This document shows, in pieces, positions 6,788 through 15,484 of a DNA stretch of 64,000 nucleotides. The notes beneath the pieces were generated by a model. The model was not told the DNA's origin and searched no databases. It saw nothing but the letters and a program-made list of their open reading frames with translations. The DNA is taken from positions 1 through 64,000 of the IMG/VR virus record IMGVR_UViG_3300013137_002967; one strand, 5' to 3'. A program made the translations under genes and the position numbers. This DNA is from a virus. Each line of letters starts with the position of its first letter. Positions within the stretch are counted from its first letter, which is position 1.

Positions 6788-6924
6788 ATAAAGTTTTTTC
6801 TTTTTTCTATATATTCTTAAAAAAATATTATTTTTTTCTATTTTAATCCGAATTTTAGAGTTTTAATTGTTTCTACAAAAATAAGAAATTATTTTGAAAT
6901 AAAAAATTATTTCAAAAATTTATT

Positions 6925-7389
6925 TTAAGGACATCCGCAATCTTCATCTTTTTTTAACTTGTTTCCAGATGAATCACTTTCTTCATCTTTGTCGTTTCCT
7001 TCTATTATTTGATCAATTAAATCAATATAAATGACATAATCACTATAATCTGCATCATAGCAAATTTTATCTTCAGTACATTTATTGTAAATATAGTTTT
7101 TGACGTACAAATAGATATCATCAAAATTCTGATACTCATCTAGATCATTAGGTATTCTTAAGCCATACTCTAAAGGATCTTTACTGTGATAATTATCTGT
7201 ATCATCCATAAAATATTTCGAATGTAATTCAAATATAATATCTTCAGCTGTCAAATTGAAGATATTCTGGTCTCTGATCTTTAAAAAGTCGATTATGATA
7301 TAACCACTATGTCTTTGCTTATAACAATAAAATGTATTATTAATGTCTTTGATATATAATTCTAGTCCTATCATGCTTATTTTATACAA
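6925..7389 (-). CDS. protein of unknown function (154 aa)
   Basis: No family recognised. Mixed alpha/beta body rich in Tyr, Asp and Ile. The hydrophilic tail (residues ~128-154) ends in EDCGCP, a C-terminal Cys pair that may bind metal or be lipidated or cross-linked. Divergent from the methyltransferase gene with a 38-base spacer. Confidence 0.65.
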   Translation of the reverse strand: MYKISMIGLELYIKDINNTFYCYKQRHSGYIIIDFLKIRDQNIFNLTAEDIIFELHSKYFMDDTDNYHSKDPLEYGLRIPNDLDEYQNFDDIYLYVKNYIYNKCTEDKICYDADYSDYVIYIDLIDQIIEGNDKDEESDSSGNKLKKDEDCGCP

Positions 7390-7427
7390 AATGAAAACTT
7401 TTGTTTATATTTTAGATAAAATAATCT

Positions 7428-8219
7428 ATGGGTAAAATTCAGAATGATAAATACTATACATCTAGAGAATTAGCAAAGTATTGTATAAATAAAACTTTTG
7501 AGGTCATAGATGAAAAAAATGTTTCAGATATTATAGAACCAAGTGCAGGAAATGGTTCATTTTCAGATCAATTATTTTTTTGTTCTGCTTATGATATTGA
7601 ACCAGAATCAAAAAATATAATTCAACAAGATTTTTTACAATTAGATATACAGTATAAAAAAGGTAGATTGATTATAGGTAATCCACCTTATGGCGCTAAA
7701 ATGCAATTAGCTGCAAAATTTTTCAAAAAGTCAGTAGAAATAGGAGATTATGTTTCTTTTATATTGCCTATTTCTCAATTAGATAATATTATTACTTTAT
7801 ATGAATTTGATTTAATTTATAGTGAGGATCTTGGATTAAAAAATTATTCTGATGTCAAATTACATTGCTGTTTAAATATTTATAAAAGACCAGAAGGTGG
7901 ATTAAATTTAAAACCAAAATTCGAAATGAAAGATATTACCATTGTTAGAGATGCTAAAAAAGGCTACGATCAAATTGAAGATGATATAAGAATGGTTTAC
8001 TGGGGGTCTGGAAGTGCTGGAAAAATATTAAATAGAAATGATAAAAGATATGCTGGTGAATATAAAATTAAAATTCACAATGATGGTCTTAGAGAAAAAA
8101 TTATTCAGATTTTATCTAATGTTGATTGGAAAAAAGAATTAAAAGCAATAGCAATGCTTAGAATTAAGCAATATCATATATATAATCTTTTAAAAAGGGA
8201 AATTCCAGGTATTATGTGA
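7428..8219 (+). CDS. N6-adenine DNA methyltransferase
   Basis: 263 residues. S-adenosylmethionine motif I EPSAGNGSF (residues 37-45) and catalytic motif IV NPPY (85-88) define an amino-methyltransferase acting on adenine in DNA. The short target region after residue 150 has no recognised specificity domain. No restriction endonuclease gene is adjacent, so it is an orphan enzyme probably protecting phage DNA from host restriction. The stop is one base from the convergent Cys-rich gene. Confidence 0.85.
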   Translation: MGKIQNDKYYTSRELAKYCINKTFEVIDEKNVSDIIEPSAGNGSFSDQLFFCSAYDIEPESKNIIQQDFLQLDIQYKKGRLIIGNPPYGAKMQLAAKFFKKSVEIGDYVSFILPISQLDNIITLYEFDLIYSEDLGLKNYSDVKLHCCLNIYKRPEGGLNLKPKFEMKDITIVRDAKKGYDQIEDDIRMVYWGSGSAGKILNRNDKRYAGEYKIKIHNDGLREKIIQILSNVDWKKELKAIAMLRIKQYHIYNLLKREIPGIM

Positions 8220-8220
8220 A

Positions 8221-8391
8221 CTACTTTTCTTTTCCGCATTCACATTTACCTTCTTCACACTTACATTCTTCACAATCACAGTCTTCACATTTTTTACCGC
8301 ATTTATCGCAACATTTTTCTTCTTTTTGGTAATTTTTATCACCTTTACCACATTCAAAAAGAAATGTTTCAAAAGTTTTGATTCTTTTCAT
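8221..8391 (-). CDS. tagged Cys-rich mini-protein (56 aa)
   Basis: MKRIKTFETFLFE is a good copy of the shared tag with LFE as putative cleavage site. The remaining ~43 residues hold eleven Cys in CC, CxxC and CxC arrangements with many Lys and Glu. This pattern suggests metal binding (metallothionein- or zinc-finger-like) or extensive disulfides. A TATATATA element lies at 8411-8419. A competing reading frame covers the same bases but has low-complexity composition and lacks the tag. Packaging into the virion is inferred. Confidence 0.65.
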   Translation of the reverse strand: MKRIKTFETFLFECGKGDKNYQKEEKCCDKCGKKCEDCDCEECKCEEGKCECGKEK

Positions 8392-8438
8392 ATACAAAAA
8401 TTAATTTTCAGTATATATAAAAATTTTAAAAACATTTT

Positions 8439-8552
8439 TTATTCGAATGTAACTGGCTCGTAATCCATTGAATCAATGTCGCCAACCTGAATTAACTGAG
8501 ATAATAGCATGTCAATATCAAAAACATCAAATTCTCAAATATGTGCATCCAT
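8439..8552 (-). pseudogene. small ORF with an in-frame UGA at codon 6
   Basis: Frame reads MDAHI, TGA (8537-8535), then EFDVFDIDMLLSQLIQVGDI and further acidic sequence to a TAA. The downstream part looks coding. It may be a broken gene, a readthrough gene, or begin at the internal Met (DIDM). The rest of the gap to 8678 holds only a doubtful 22-codon ORF (8621-8689) behind an AAGGAG. Confidence 0.35.
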
Positions 8553-8678
8553 AATTATAAATTTTAAAAGGTTAAAAATCAAATTTTTTTATTAATATAG
8601 AAGGAGATAAGAAATTATAAATGAACTTTTTAATTGGATATTTAGCAATAAACATACCTAAAATAGGAATAAAGTTTT

Positions 8679-9113
8679 TCATTGAATAGGTATTTTATTA
8701 ATTCTTGTTAAATGTCTACCACCATCAAATTCTGTTTCTAGAAAGATTTTCACAATTTTTATTGCATCATCAGTTGATATAAACCTAGCAGGTAATGCGC
8801 ACATATTAGCATCATTATGTTTTCTAGCTAATGATGCAATTTCTTTTTGCCAACAAAGAGCAGAACGAATTTTTGGATATTTATTAACTACCATATTAAT
8901 TCCGTTACCACTACCACATAAACTAATACCGAAATCGAAATCACCTTCTGATAATCGCTTTGCTAATGGGTGTGCAAAATCTGGATAATCACAACTATCA
9001 GTTGAATAACAACCAAAATCAGTTATTGCATATTCATCATCAAGTAACCACTTAATTAAATTTTGCTTGGTTTCAAACCCTGCATGATCTGAGGCTATAC
9101 CTATTTTAATCAT
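8679..9113 (-). CDS. rpiB: ribose 5-phosphate isomerase B
   Basis: 144 residues, full length for the RpiB/LacA family. Asp9-His10 in SDHAG, catalytic Cys66 in CGSGNGINM, and the HNDAN loop are all present. It interconverts ribulose 5-phosphate and ribose 5-phosphate, feeding PRPP and hence purine, pyridine and tRNA-related synthesis; this fits the NAPRT, PurA and nucleotide genes elsewhere. The 4-base overlap with the upstream gene indicates coupled translation. Rare in phages, so probably host-derived. Confidence 0.92.
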   Translation of the reverse strand: MIKIGIASDHAGFETKQNLIKWLLDDEYAITDFGCYSTDSCDYPDFAHPLAKRLSEGDFDFGISLCGSGNGINMVVNKYPKIRSALCWQKEIASLARKHNDANMCALPARFISTDDAIKIVKIFLETEFDGGRHLTRINKIPIQ

Positions 9114-9634
9114 AATTGAGACTTATTTACTATTTTTAATTTAACACTTCTTAGAAGTTGATTAATATTGAATTTATCTGTTTCATAATTCACTGTTCTT
9201 TTTTTTAAAAAACTTAGTTCATTATTTTTAAGTAAAAAAACAGTATCTGAAGAATATACATCTACTCCGTAAAAATTAGTATTACTGGTTAGATTTATAA
9301 TTATAATATTCTTATCTCTAATTTTTGATGCAAGACTTCTAATCTGATTATCAATTTTTTTACGATACATCATTCTTTGAATGGGATCGGGATCATTACT
9401 TATTTCATCATATGTGAGAAATTTCATCAATATTATTGAATTATCTTCTATATCATCATCTAGATCCACTGTAGACAATCTATCTACACCAGAGAAGCAA
9501 TTAATAATTTTATAATCCTTTTTCAAATCTTTTAATATAAAATTGATAAATTGCTCTGATTTAATATCGTGTATAAAAGTTACCATCTTTCCTTTACAAC
9601 GAATTACTGAATTATATATGATATCATATTTCAT
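9110..9634 (-). CDS. protein of unknown function, possible ATPase-fold remnant
   Basis: 174 residues from the internal ATG (MKYDIIYNS), preferred because it leaves a 7-base gap after the upstream gene; an in-frame ATG 24 bases earlier would overlap it. Strand patterns (IILMKFL, IIIINLTSN, SDTVFLLKN) resemble the later half of RecA-like ATPases, but there is no Walker A motif. No confident family. Confidence 0.55.
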   Translation of the reverse strand: MKYDIIYNSVIRCKGKMVTFIHDIKSEQFINFILKDLKKDYKIINCFSGVDRLSTVDLDDDIEDNSIILMKFLTYDEISNDPDPIQRMMYRKKIDNQIRSLASKIRDKNIIIINLTSNTNFYGVDVYSSDTVFLLKNNELSFLKKRTVNYETDKFNINQLLRSVKLKIVNKSQL

Positions 9635-9641
9635 ATTTACA

Positions 9642-9989
9642 TTATTCCTTATATCCAATAAATTTCAAAAAATCATCTGTTGGTTTTACTTTATGTGTTA
9701 AAACATAATGACTAGCAAAATCACCAGGCCAACTATAATTATCTAATTGATACTCACAACATCCTAAAATTTCTTCAGTGATTCTACTATATGAAAATCC
9801 TCTGTAAAGTACTTTTTGTGCAATTTTTTCTTTTTTGATAATAAGATTATAAATAATATTAGCTTCTTTTTCTGATAATACATTTGATACAGGCATAGGA
9901 TATTTAGGATAATGTTCAGAATACCAATAACCTTCTATTTTTATACTTTCTTCTGTTTTCATGTTGTTATTTTTATATTTCCAAATCAT
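9642..9989 (-). CDS. protein of unknown function (115 aa)
   Basis: No family recognised. Contains two Tyr/Trp-rich segments and a conserved-looking end (SHYVLTHKVKPTDDFLKFIG). Overlaps the end region of the upstream lysozyme-like gene by 17 bases, so it belongs to the same leftward operon. Confidence 0.6.
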   Translation of the reverse strand: MIWKYKNNNMKTEESIKIEGYWYSEHYPKYPMPVSNVLSEKEANIIYNLIIKKEKIAQKVLYRGFSYSRITEEILGCCEYQLDNYSWPGDFASHYVLTHKVKPTDDFLKFIGYKE

Positions 9990-10836
9990 AATTACCTAAT
10001 ATTAAAAATCTTGTTGCATCTTTACCACTTCCATCTTTTGGTACTTTTTTACCATTACTATATAAAAATTCTTTAACTGGTTCTGGTCCAACATTGTGAG
10101 CCATAGCAATTATACCTGATTCTGTAATTGCCCATCCATTAAGAAATGTACCGTCAAATTTTTTGATTTCATCTTTTAGATAAACATATAAAATATCTAC
10201 CCATAGTCTCATAGCGGCTTCTTGTAATTCAGGATTACTTTTCCATTTTTCCCAACTAATATTATCAAGATTGATAGATTTTCTTGCACTCTCACCCATC
10301 TGATATTTACCCCAATACTGACTACCTTCTCTTCTAGCTTCATAAGGATTTTCCCAACCATTAGATTCTATTCCATGTAAATTTTCCTTCCACATTTCAT
10401 AATCTTTTGATGCATCCTTTAAATGAAAAATTATAAAATTTGCATCTTTATTTAGTATTTTCTTATAATTTACAATGTTTATAGAATCTTTGTGTATATC
10501 TCCGGTTGAGGGTATATAGACCGGATATTGAGAATAATTGGGCTTTGAAATTTTCTTAATATTAATATCAATACCAAAAGTCAATAACAAAACTATCGCT
10601 ATAATCGCTATACCTATTAAAAGAATAAATAATTTAAGAGTATATTTAGAAAATAGACGTAGAAAGAATAGTTTATCGTATTGGAAAAAATATTTAATCT
10701 TTCTAGGAATTAGATTTTTTTGATATTTAATTGTAGCCTGAAGCAATTCATCAGATATTTCAACATCATGTTTTAATGATGGATCTAAATGATAATCGTT
10801 CTTATCGTGTAAAATTTTATTTAGATTTTTCCACAT
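9973..10836 (-). CDS. membrane-anchored lysozyme/transglycosylase-like protein
   Basis: 287 residues from ATG 10836, chosen because a TATATAATT element lies just upstream, inside a longer ORF that opens at 10884. A basic N-terminal region is followed by one membrane segment (ILLIGIAIIAIVLLLTFG). The outer part contains an E-S-N-G-W...YEARREGSQYWGKYQMG stretch, the catalytic Glu and G-x-YQ layout of the soluble lytic transglycosylase fold. It probably acts on peptidoglycan from the inner membrane, for lysis or entry. Activity is inferred from the fold motif. Confidence 0.65.
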   Translation of the reverse strand: MWKNLNKILHDKNDYHLDPSLKHDVEISDELLQATIKYQKNLIPRKIKYFFQYDKLFFLRLFSKYTLKLFILLIGIAIIAIVLLLTFGIDINIKKISKPNYSQYPVYIPSTGDIHKDSINIVNYKKILNKDANFIIFHLKDASKDYEMWKENLHGIESNGWENPYEARREGSQYWGKYQMGESARKSINLDNISWEKWKSNPELQEAAMRLWVDILYVYLKDEIKKFDGTFLNGWAITESGIIAMAHNVGPEPVKEFLYSNGKKVPKDGSGKDATRFLILGNYDLEI

Positions 10837-10967
10837 CTTTTTTATAATTATATAGTAATTTAGTTTCCTTAATAAAAAAATCAAAAATTAGAAGCAAACC
10901 AGAATTCTAAATTTTTTATTTCTTTCAATTTTATTTTTAACAACTTGAATTTGAAGTATTTCCATTA

Positions 10968-10975
10968 CAAATATA
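10968..10975 (-). promoter_or_regulatory. TAnnTTTG -7 element
   Basis: Leftward TATATTTG about 130 bases before the lysozyme-like gene; the gap 10885-10990 has no other feature. Confidence 0.35.
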
Positions 10976-10990
10976 CGGAAAATATTTCAT

Positions 10991-11818
10991 TTAAATACTA
11001 TCATTCTCTAAATATTTTTTATATTCGAGTAATCCTCTTTCTAAGTTATATTCTGGTTTCCATCCAGGTAACCATAATTTAGAGTCAGATTTAGTATTAA
11101 ATTGATAGCCTTTTGGAATCATATTTTTATTATGATATGAATATGGTATTTTCATTATTTTCATTATATCTTCATAGGTTCTAGATTCTCCACTACCAAC
11201 ATCATAATATTTTCTATAATATAATTTTCTATAATATGTATAAGCATAGATATTTGCACTTACAACATCATCAACATATATAAAATCTCTTTTAGGTTCA
11301 CCTGGAAAAAGTTTAACTTCTTCATTATTTTTATACCTTAAGAACATTTGATATGCAATAGATGCCATATTTCCTTTATGATCCTCGCCAGGTCCATAGA
11401 CATTGAAATATCTCAAATTAATACCTGAGTGTAAAGAAACATAATTTTCGCCTGCGTATTTACTCCAGCCATAAAGATTACTAGGATATTGATTATTGAT
11501 GCCATAATTTGCTGCGGATGAAGAATATATTAATGGTATATCATATATTTTACTCCAAGATGTTATTACTTTGGTTGATTCGTAATTTCGCAACATCATA
11601 TAATTCACATCGTTCTCAAGTGTATTAGAGCAAGCACCTACATGAAAAATGACATTTGGCATAAAATCATATAACATTTTTTTTAACTTATCTATCCAAT
11701 TGGAATCATCAAAATAACTTTCGTCTATACCCAACAATAAGTTATTATCGTTAGAAAGTGCATTATATAATCTTTTACCTATAAATCCTTTATATCCTGT
11801 TATAACAATTTTATTCAT
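10991..11818 (-). CDS. NAD-dependent epimerase/dehydratase, HldD/RfaD-like
   Basis: 275 residues. Rossmann motif GYKGFIG (residues 8-14), catalytic YGWSK, and the RYFNVYGPGEDHKGNMAS and DFIYVDDVV segments typical of ADP-L-glycero-D-manno-heptose 6-epimerase and close relatives. These act on nucleotide sugars for lipopolysaccharide or surface glycans. In a phage it could alter host surface sugars to block superinfection or supply sugars for glycosylation. Exact substrate cannot be read from the sequence. Confidence 0.82.
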   Translation of the reverse strand: MNKIVITGYKGFIGKRLYNALSNDNNLLLGIDESYFDDSNWIDKLKKMLYDFMPNVIFHVGACSNTLENDVNYMMLRNYESTKVITSWSKIYDIPLIYSSSAANYGINNQYPSNLYGWSKYAGENYVSLHSGINLRYFNVYGPGEDHKGNMASIAYQMFLRYKNNEEVKLFPGEPKRDFIYVDDVVSANIYAYTYYRKLYYRKYYDVGSGESRTYEDIMKIMKIPYSYHNKNMIPKGYQFNTKSDSKLWLPGWKPEYNLERGLLEYKKYLENDSI

Positions 11819-11860
11819 ATCTTCTTTTTAATGAAAATAATTATAAAAGTTTAAAAATAA

Positions 11861-11887
11861 AAAAAGAGAAGCTTTAAGCTTCTCTTT
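11861..11887 (-). terminator. rho-independent terminator
   Basis: A strong hairpin of AGAGAAGC/GCTTCTCT flanked by A and T runs, overlapping the stop of the 11874-12398 gene. Confidence 0.8.
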
Positions 11888-12398
11888 TTTTATTACCTAA
11901 TTTATCAAGTTTAATTTTTCTTAAATATTTTGTTACATCGTCTGGTAAACTATTTTCTCTTTCTATCCATTTTCTATTTCGAATTCTATCATCTGAATGA
12001 TCATAACAGTCTTTACATATTGTAGAAATCCAGCCCTGAGTATATCCAACATTTTCAGTAGACCCGCAAAATTCGCAAGTATTAGCAGACATATGCTCAG
12101 CTAAATTGATCATTCCTTCAATATACTCATCACCTCCATTAAAATAAAAAGATAAAGTTCCGAATTTTTCTTTAACCTGAGTTGCTACAACTTGAGGTAT
12201 TTTTTCATCCTCTCTTCTATATTTATTATTAATATCAATATAGCTTTGTATGGAATAACAAAGTTGATCTATCAACCAAAACCAGCCGTCACTATGCTCA
12301 AATCCCCAACAAAGTGCTGTTTCCATAGGATTTCCATATCTATTTATGAAAATTTTCGGATATTTTTGAACCAGATAATTGTCTAATTTTTCTTGCAT
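11874..12398 (-). CDS. phage protein with zinc ribbon (174 aa)
   Basis: The segment CWGFEHSDGWFWLIDQLC belongs to a family I associate with many phages, without known function. Near residues 113-135 a CEFCG ... CKDC pair forms a likely zinc ribbon. The start overlaps the end of the homing endonuclease gene by 16 bases, so the endonuclease has inserted just upstream of it. Confidence 0.65.
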   Translation of the reverse strand: MQEKLDNYLVQKYPKIFINRYGNPMETALCWGFEHSDGWFWLIDQLCYSIQSYIDINNKYRREDEKIPQVVATQVKEKFGTLSFYFNGGDEYIEGMINLAEHMSANTCEFCGSTENVGYTQGWISTICKDCYDHSDDRIRNRKWIERENSLPDDVTKYLRKIKLDKLGNKKREA

Positions 12399-13126
12399 AA
12401 TTTACAATTTTTACCGTGTGATTTTATATAATTCGGTTTTGTGAATTCTTTATTACAATATTCACATTTAATTTTAATTTTATCATTCTCTCTTTTCATT
12501 TCAGATATTTTCTTACGAACTTCTTCATTTTTAGATGGATTGTTTTCACCAATTATATCAGTTCTATCGTAATGTTTACCTGTATTTTTCTCTCTACATT
12601 TTTGTTTTATTGATTCCGCTCTTTCCGTTCCATACTTATCAATATATGTTATGTTTAATAATTTTTCTGATAATTTTCTTTTAGTTTCATCACTATGATG
12701 CCAACCGCATCCTCTTGAAGATTTTCCTTTTTTTGATTCACTCATTTTTTTTCTACTTTCATCAGAATGAGTTCTTCCAGACCAATTATTAAAAATCCAA
12801 CCATGAGATTTATCACTGAGTTTTTTTCTTATATTTTCCTTGTTAGGATTATTTGTAAAATTATCACCACCAAAATTTCCAATACAAATATTATATCCAT
12901 TAGGGTATAAACAATTTTCATTGGTAATCCAGTATATTTCAGATTCGTTTAATTCTTCTTGATTTTCACATGGTTGTAAAATTTCTTTTTTAAAATTTTC
13001 TACTCCATATTTTTTTATCGCTAATTTAAGAATTTTACCGGAACCTAAATAATTTATATCATTTCCTTTTTCTTGTCCAATATAAATTTTATTATTTATT
13101 AAATTTGTTGTTTTATAAACATGCAT
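12383..13126 (-). CDS. free-standing GIY-YIG homing endonuclease
   Basis: 247 residues. N-terminal GIY-YIG domain (VYKTTNLINNKIYIG, residues 3-17), then NUMOD3-type DNA-binding repeats (GRTHSDESRKKMSESKKG and HHSDETKRKLSE), then a C-terminal zinc finger (CEYC ... CKLC). Such genes cut homologous phage DNA and spread their own coding region. It sits between two small-gene groups with no sign of an intron. A TATATA element lies just before the start. Confidence 0.88.
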   Translation of the reverse strand: MHVYKTTNLINNKIYIGQEKGNDINYLGSGKILKLAIKKYGVENFKKEILQPCENQEELNESEIYWITNENCLYPNGYNICIGNFGGDNFTNNPNKENIRKKLSDKSHGWIFNNWSGRTHSDESRKKMSESKKGKSSRGCGWHHSDETKRKLSEKLLNITYIDKYGTERAESIKQKCREKNTGKHYDRTDIIGENNPSKNEEVRKKISEMKRENDKIKIKCEYCNKEFTKPNYIKSHGKNCKLCKKN

Positions 13127-13164
13127 ATACTATATATAAAAAAAATCATCCTCCGGAATCTCCT

Positions 13165-13359
13165 TTATAAATTACTTTCTTCATAAATTTGATAATCGAA
13201 ATACCAAGGTGATAATTTTTCATCGTTTTCTATTTTCATCATTTCTTCTGCTGAACTTTTAGCAAGTTCGTACGAATCATAAGAAATTAAAAATCTATTT
13301 GAATCATGTTCTACAAAAGGATCTCTATGAGTATTTCTCCAAATAATTATATAACTCAT
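13165..13359 (-). CDS. small protein of unknown function (64 aa)
   Basis: No family recognised. Aromatic-rich with an end WYFDYQIYEESNL. Its start overlaps the upstream gene's stop by 4 bases. Confidence 0.6.
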   Translation of the reverse strand: MSYIIIWRNTHRDPFVEHDSNRFLISYDSYELAKSSAEEMMKIENDEKLSPWYFDYQIYEESNL

Positions 13360-13661
13360 AATACTACTTTAATAATTTCAAAATTATCTGATGATCTCCA
13401 AAAATCTTCATCATCAACTTTCACAACATCGTTTAGTTTAATTGCAATATTTTCCCAATCTTTCCAATCACTATTATTCAGTAGCCAATCAACACCTTCA
13501 TAACTATCATTCATAACATATTTGACTTCATTTTGATATTCTTGACTATCTTTAGTATATCCATCAACTTCAATTGCATAATGATTAGCACGATTTTCAG
13601 CAACATCTTTCAAAGGAATTAAATATTGTCCTCTAGGAGTATTACATTTAATTGCTCTCAT
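13356..13661 (-). CDS. protein of unknown function (101 aa)
   Basis: No family recognised. Acidic C-terminal half with a DWLLNNSDWKDWENIAIKLND segment. Lies one base downstream of clpP and overlaps the next small gene, so it is probably in the clpP transcript. Confidence 0.6.
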   Translation of the reverse strand: MRAIKCNTPRGQYLIPLKDVAENRANHYAIEVDGYTKDSQEYQNEVKYVMNDSYEGVDWLLNNSDWKDWENIAIKLNDVVKVDDEDFWRSSDNFEIIKVVL

Positions 13662-13662
13662 A

Positions 13663-14346
13663 TTATTTTTTCTGTTTAATTAACACATCATCAATCATTC
13701 CGTAAGACTTTGCTTCTTCTGATGTCATCCAATAATCTCTATCACCATCTTTTTCAATTTTAGAGAATTCCTGACCAGAATGTTCAGCAATAATCTGATA
13801 TAATTCAGTTTTCAAAATTTGAATTTCTTTAGCTACGATCTGAATATCAGATGACATACCCTCAGCACCAACTGAAGGTTGATGAATCATCACTCTTGAG
13901 TGTTTCAGAGCGGTTCTTTTACCTTTAGTACCAGCACATAGAAGAACAGCACCCATAGACGCTGCCATACCAGTACAGATGGTTGCAATATCAGGACTTA
14001 CGTATTGCATGGTATCATAAATACCAAGACCTGCATAAACTCCTCCACCAGGGCTATTTAGATAAATTTGAATATCTTTTTCTTTATCAATAGATTCAAG
14101 AAAAAGAAGTTGAGCTTGAATAATGTTTGAAACATAATCATTAATACCAGTACCAAGGAAAATAATACGATCCATCATTAACCTTGAAAATACGTCCATC
14201 TGTGCGACATTAAGCTGTCGTTCTTCAATGATTGTTGGATTAATGTAATTATCTTTAATATAACCATTTGCAATGCTTTGATAATTATGCAATGCTAGAG
14301 AACTAATACCAAGATGTTTGGTAGCATACTTTTCGAATTCATTCAT
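13663..14346 (-). CDS. clpP: ATP-dependent Clp protease proteolytic subunit
   Basis: 227 residues, slightly longer than the usual ~200 because of a ~25-residue N-terminal extension. Catalytic Ser130 in GMAASMGA, His155 in MIHQPS and Asp200 in the KDGDRDYWM segment are intact. ClpP forms a chambered serine protease fed by Clp ATPases; this window also encodes a ClpC-type ATPase and ClpS at 58.7-62.7 kb. The region is visibly less AT-rich than its neighbours, hinting at a recent host origin. Preceded by a TAnnTTTG promoter. Confidence 0.95.
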   Translation of the reverse strand: MNEFEKYATKHLGISSLALHNYQSIANGYIKDNYINPTIIEERQLNVAQMDVFSRLMMDRIIFLGTGINDYVSNIIQAQLLFLESIDKEKDIQIYLNSPGGGVYAGLGIYDTMQYVSPDIATICTGMAASMGAVLLCAGTKGKRTALKHSRVMIHQPSVGAEGMSSDIQIVAKEIQILKTELYQIIAEHSGQEFSKIEKDGDRDYWMTSEEAKSYGMIDDVLIKQKK

Positions 14347-14382
14347 AAATTTTATTATTTTAAATGTTTAATTTTTATATAA

Positions 14383-14390
14383 CAAATATA
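14383..14390 (-). promoter_or_regulatory. TAnnTTTG -7 element of clpP
   Basis: Leftward TATATTTG, 37 bases before the clpP start, preceded by another TTTG 7 bases further upstream. Confidence 0.55.
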
Positions 14391-14433
14391 ACAAAAACTT
14401 TTCATTCTACAAGAACCTAAGTTCCTCTTTTTG

Positions 14434-14763
14434 TTATTCAGCATCTTCCTCTAAAATTTCTTCTTCTTCATCCTGAAGTTTTTCCATCATCAAATCTTTC
14501 AATTTGCGCATCCTGTCATCCGAAAAAAGAGTTTTAACTTTTTCATCATCAATAGGATATGAAATTTCTTCGTCTAATACATGAAAAAGATAATCAATTG
14601 ATAATTCCGTATCAACTTTGTCGCACAAGAAATCGATAAGATTTACCTTTTCGGTTTCATCAAGTTCAAAAATTTTCCTCTCTTTCATCTGAACTAAAAC
14701 CTCTTTTTGTTCATCAATAGAAAGATTGTCTACATTGCCTGTCAAAATTTCACTAATATTCAT
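14434..14763 (-). CDS. acidic protein of unknown function (109 aa)
   Basis: No family recognised. Helical, strongly acidic, ending in a run of Asp and Glu. A TAnnTTTG element at 14847-14854 lies 84 bases upstream. Its position just ahead of clpP may reflect shared regulation, but this is only positional. Confidence 0.6.
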   Translation of the reverse strand: MNISEILTGNVDNLSIDEQKEVLVQMKERKIFELDETEKVNLIDFLCDKVDTELSIDYLFHVLDEEISYPIDDEKVKTLFSDDRMRKLKDLMMEKLQDEEEEILEEDAE

Positions 14764-14883
14764 ATTATTGTGTTATTAAATTATTACTATTATTTAGTAT
14801 ATTAAAAAATTTACAAAGTTTAACAAATCAATTAAAAATATTTATACAAATATAATAAATATTTTTAATAAACAAAAAAAATT

Positions 14884-15123
14884 TTAATAATTTTCATCAT
14901 CATCATCAAAACCATAATCAGATTCATCATCATCGAAGTCGTATTCATTGTGATCTATAACTTCATCGACACTTATCTCGACAACTTCAATATCATCTTC
15001 ATACATAAGACTATCATCATCTAAAATTTTTTGAGATAAATCCTCTGCAAATCTGTTAATTTTATCTAAGCCAGATTTAGTTGCTTCTACTGAAAAACTC
15101 ATTGTAATAGTATATTCTTTCAT
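14884..15123 (-). CDS. acidic small protein (79 aa)
   Basis: N-terminal beta-alpha segment (YTITMSFSVEATKSGLDKIN) and an Asp-rich tail. No family recognised. The tail resembles, in composition only, that of the 1752-2390 product. Confidence 0.6.
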   Translation of the reverse strand: MKEYTITMSFSVEATKSGLDKINRFAEDLSQKILDDDSLMYEDDIEVVEISVDEVIDHNEYDFDDDESDYGFDDDDENY

Positions 15124-15177
15124 ATTTTAAATTTTAATTTGTTTTCTGAAGTATATAAAAATTATAAGAAAAGTTTA

Positions 15178-15426
15178 TTAAACATGATTCCCGGATCCCG
15201 AATCAATTTTTTCGATTATAATTTTTACGATTCTATGTGGTGGAAAATATTCAATAATATTAGAGTTCTGACTAGAGTTCTGACTAGAGTTCTGATCTTC
15301 TTTCATAACACCATTTGTACCTAAACTTATAATATCTCTTTTAAGTTCATAATCTATCTGGTATTCTGTTGTTTTGGTTATTACTTCACCATTATCAAGA
15401 ATGATCACTATATTTTGTTGTTTCAT
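15178..15426 (-). CDS. protein with SSQN repeat (82 aa)
   Basis: Small beta-type protein of unknown family (NIVIILDNGEVITKT near the start, RIVKIIIEKI near the end). The middle holds three QNS units encoded by a 12-bp tandem repeat, probably a flexible, length-variable linker. Confidence 0.55.
   Translation of the reverse strand: MKQQNIVIILDNGEVITKTTEYQIDYELKRDIISLGTNGVMKEDQNSSQNSSQNSNIIEYFPPHRIVKIIIEKIDSGSGNHV
15262..15295. repeat. 12-bp tandem repeat, about 2.8 copies
   Basis: Unit AGAGTTCTGACT repeated perfectly within the 15178-15426 gene; copy-number changes would keep the frame. Confidence 0.9.
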
Positions 15427-15484
15427 AAAAATGTTTTTATTTTATATAGAATTATAATTTAATTGTTGAATTTTTCTCCTAATA

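Noticed and set aside
8190-8372. A 60-codon leftward frame rich in Lys and Val
   Set aside because: Same bases encode the tagged Cys-rich protein in another frame; this frame has low-complexity composition and overlaps the methyltransferase end.
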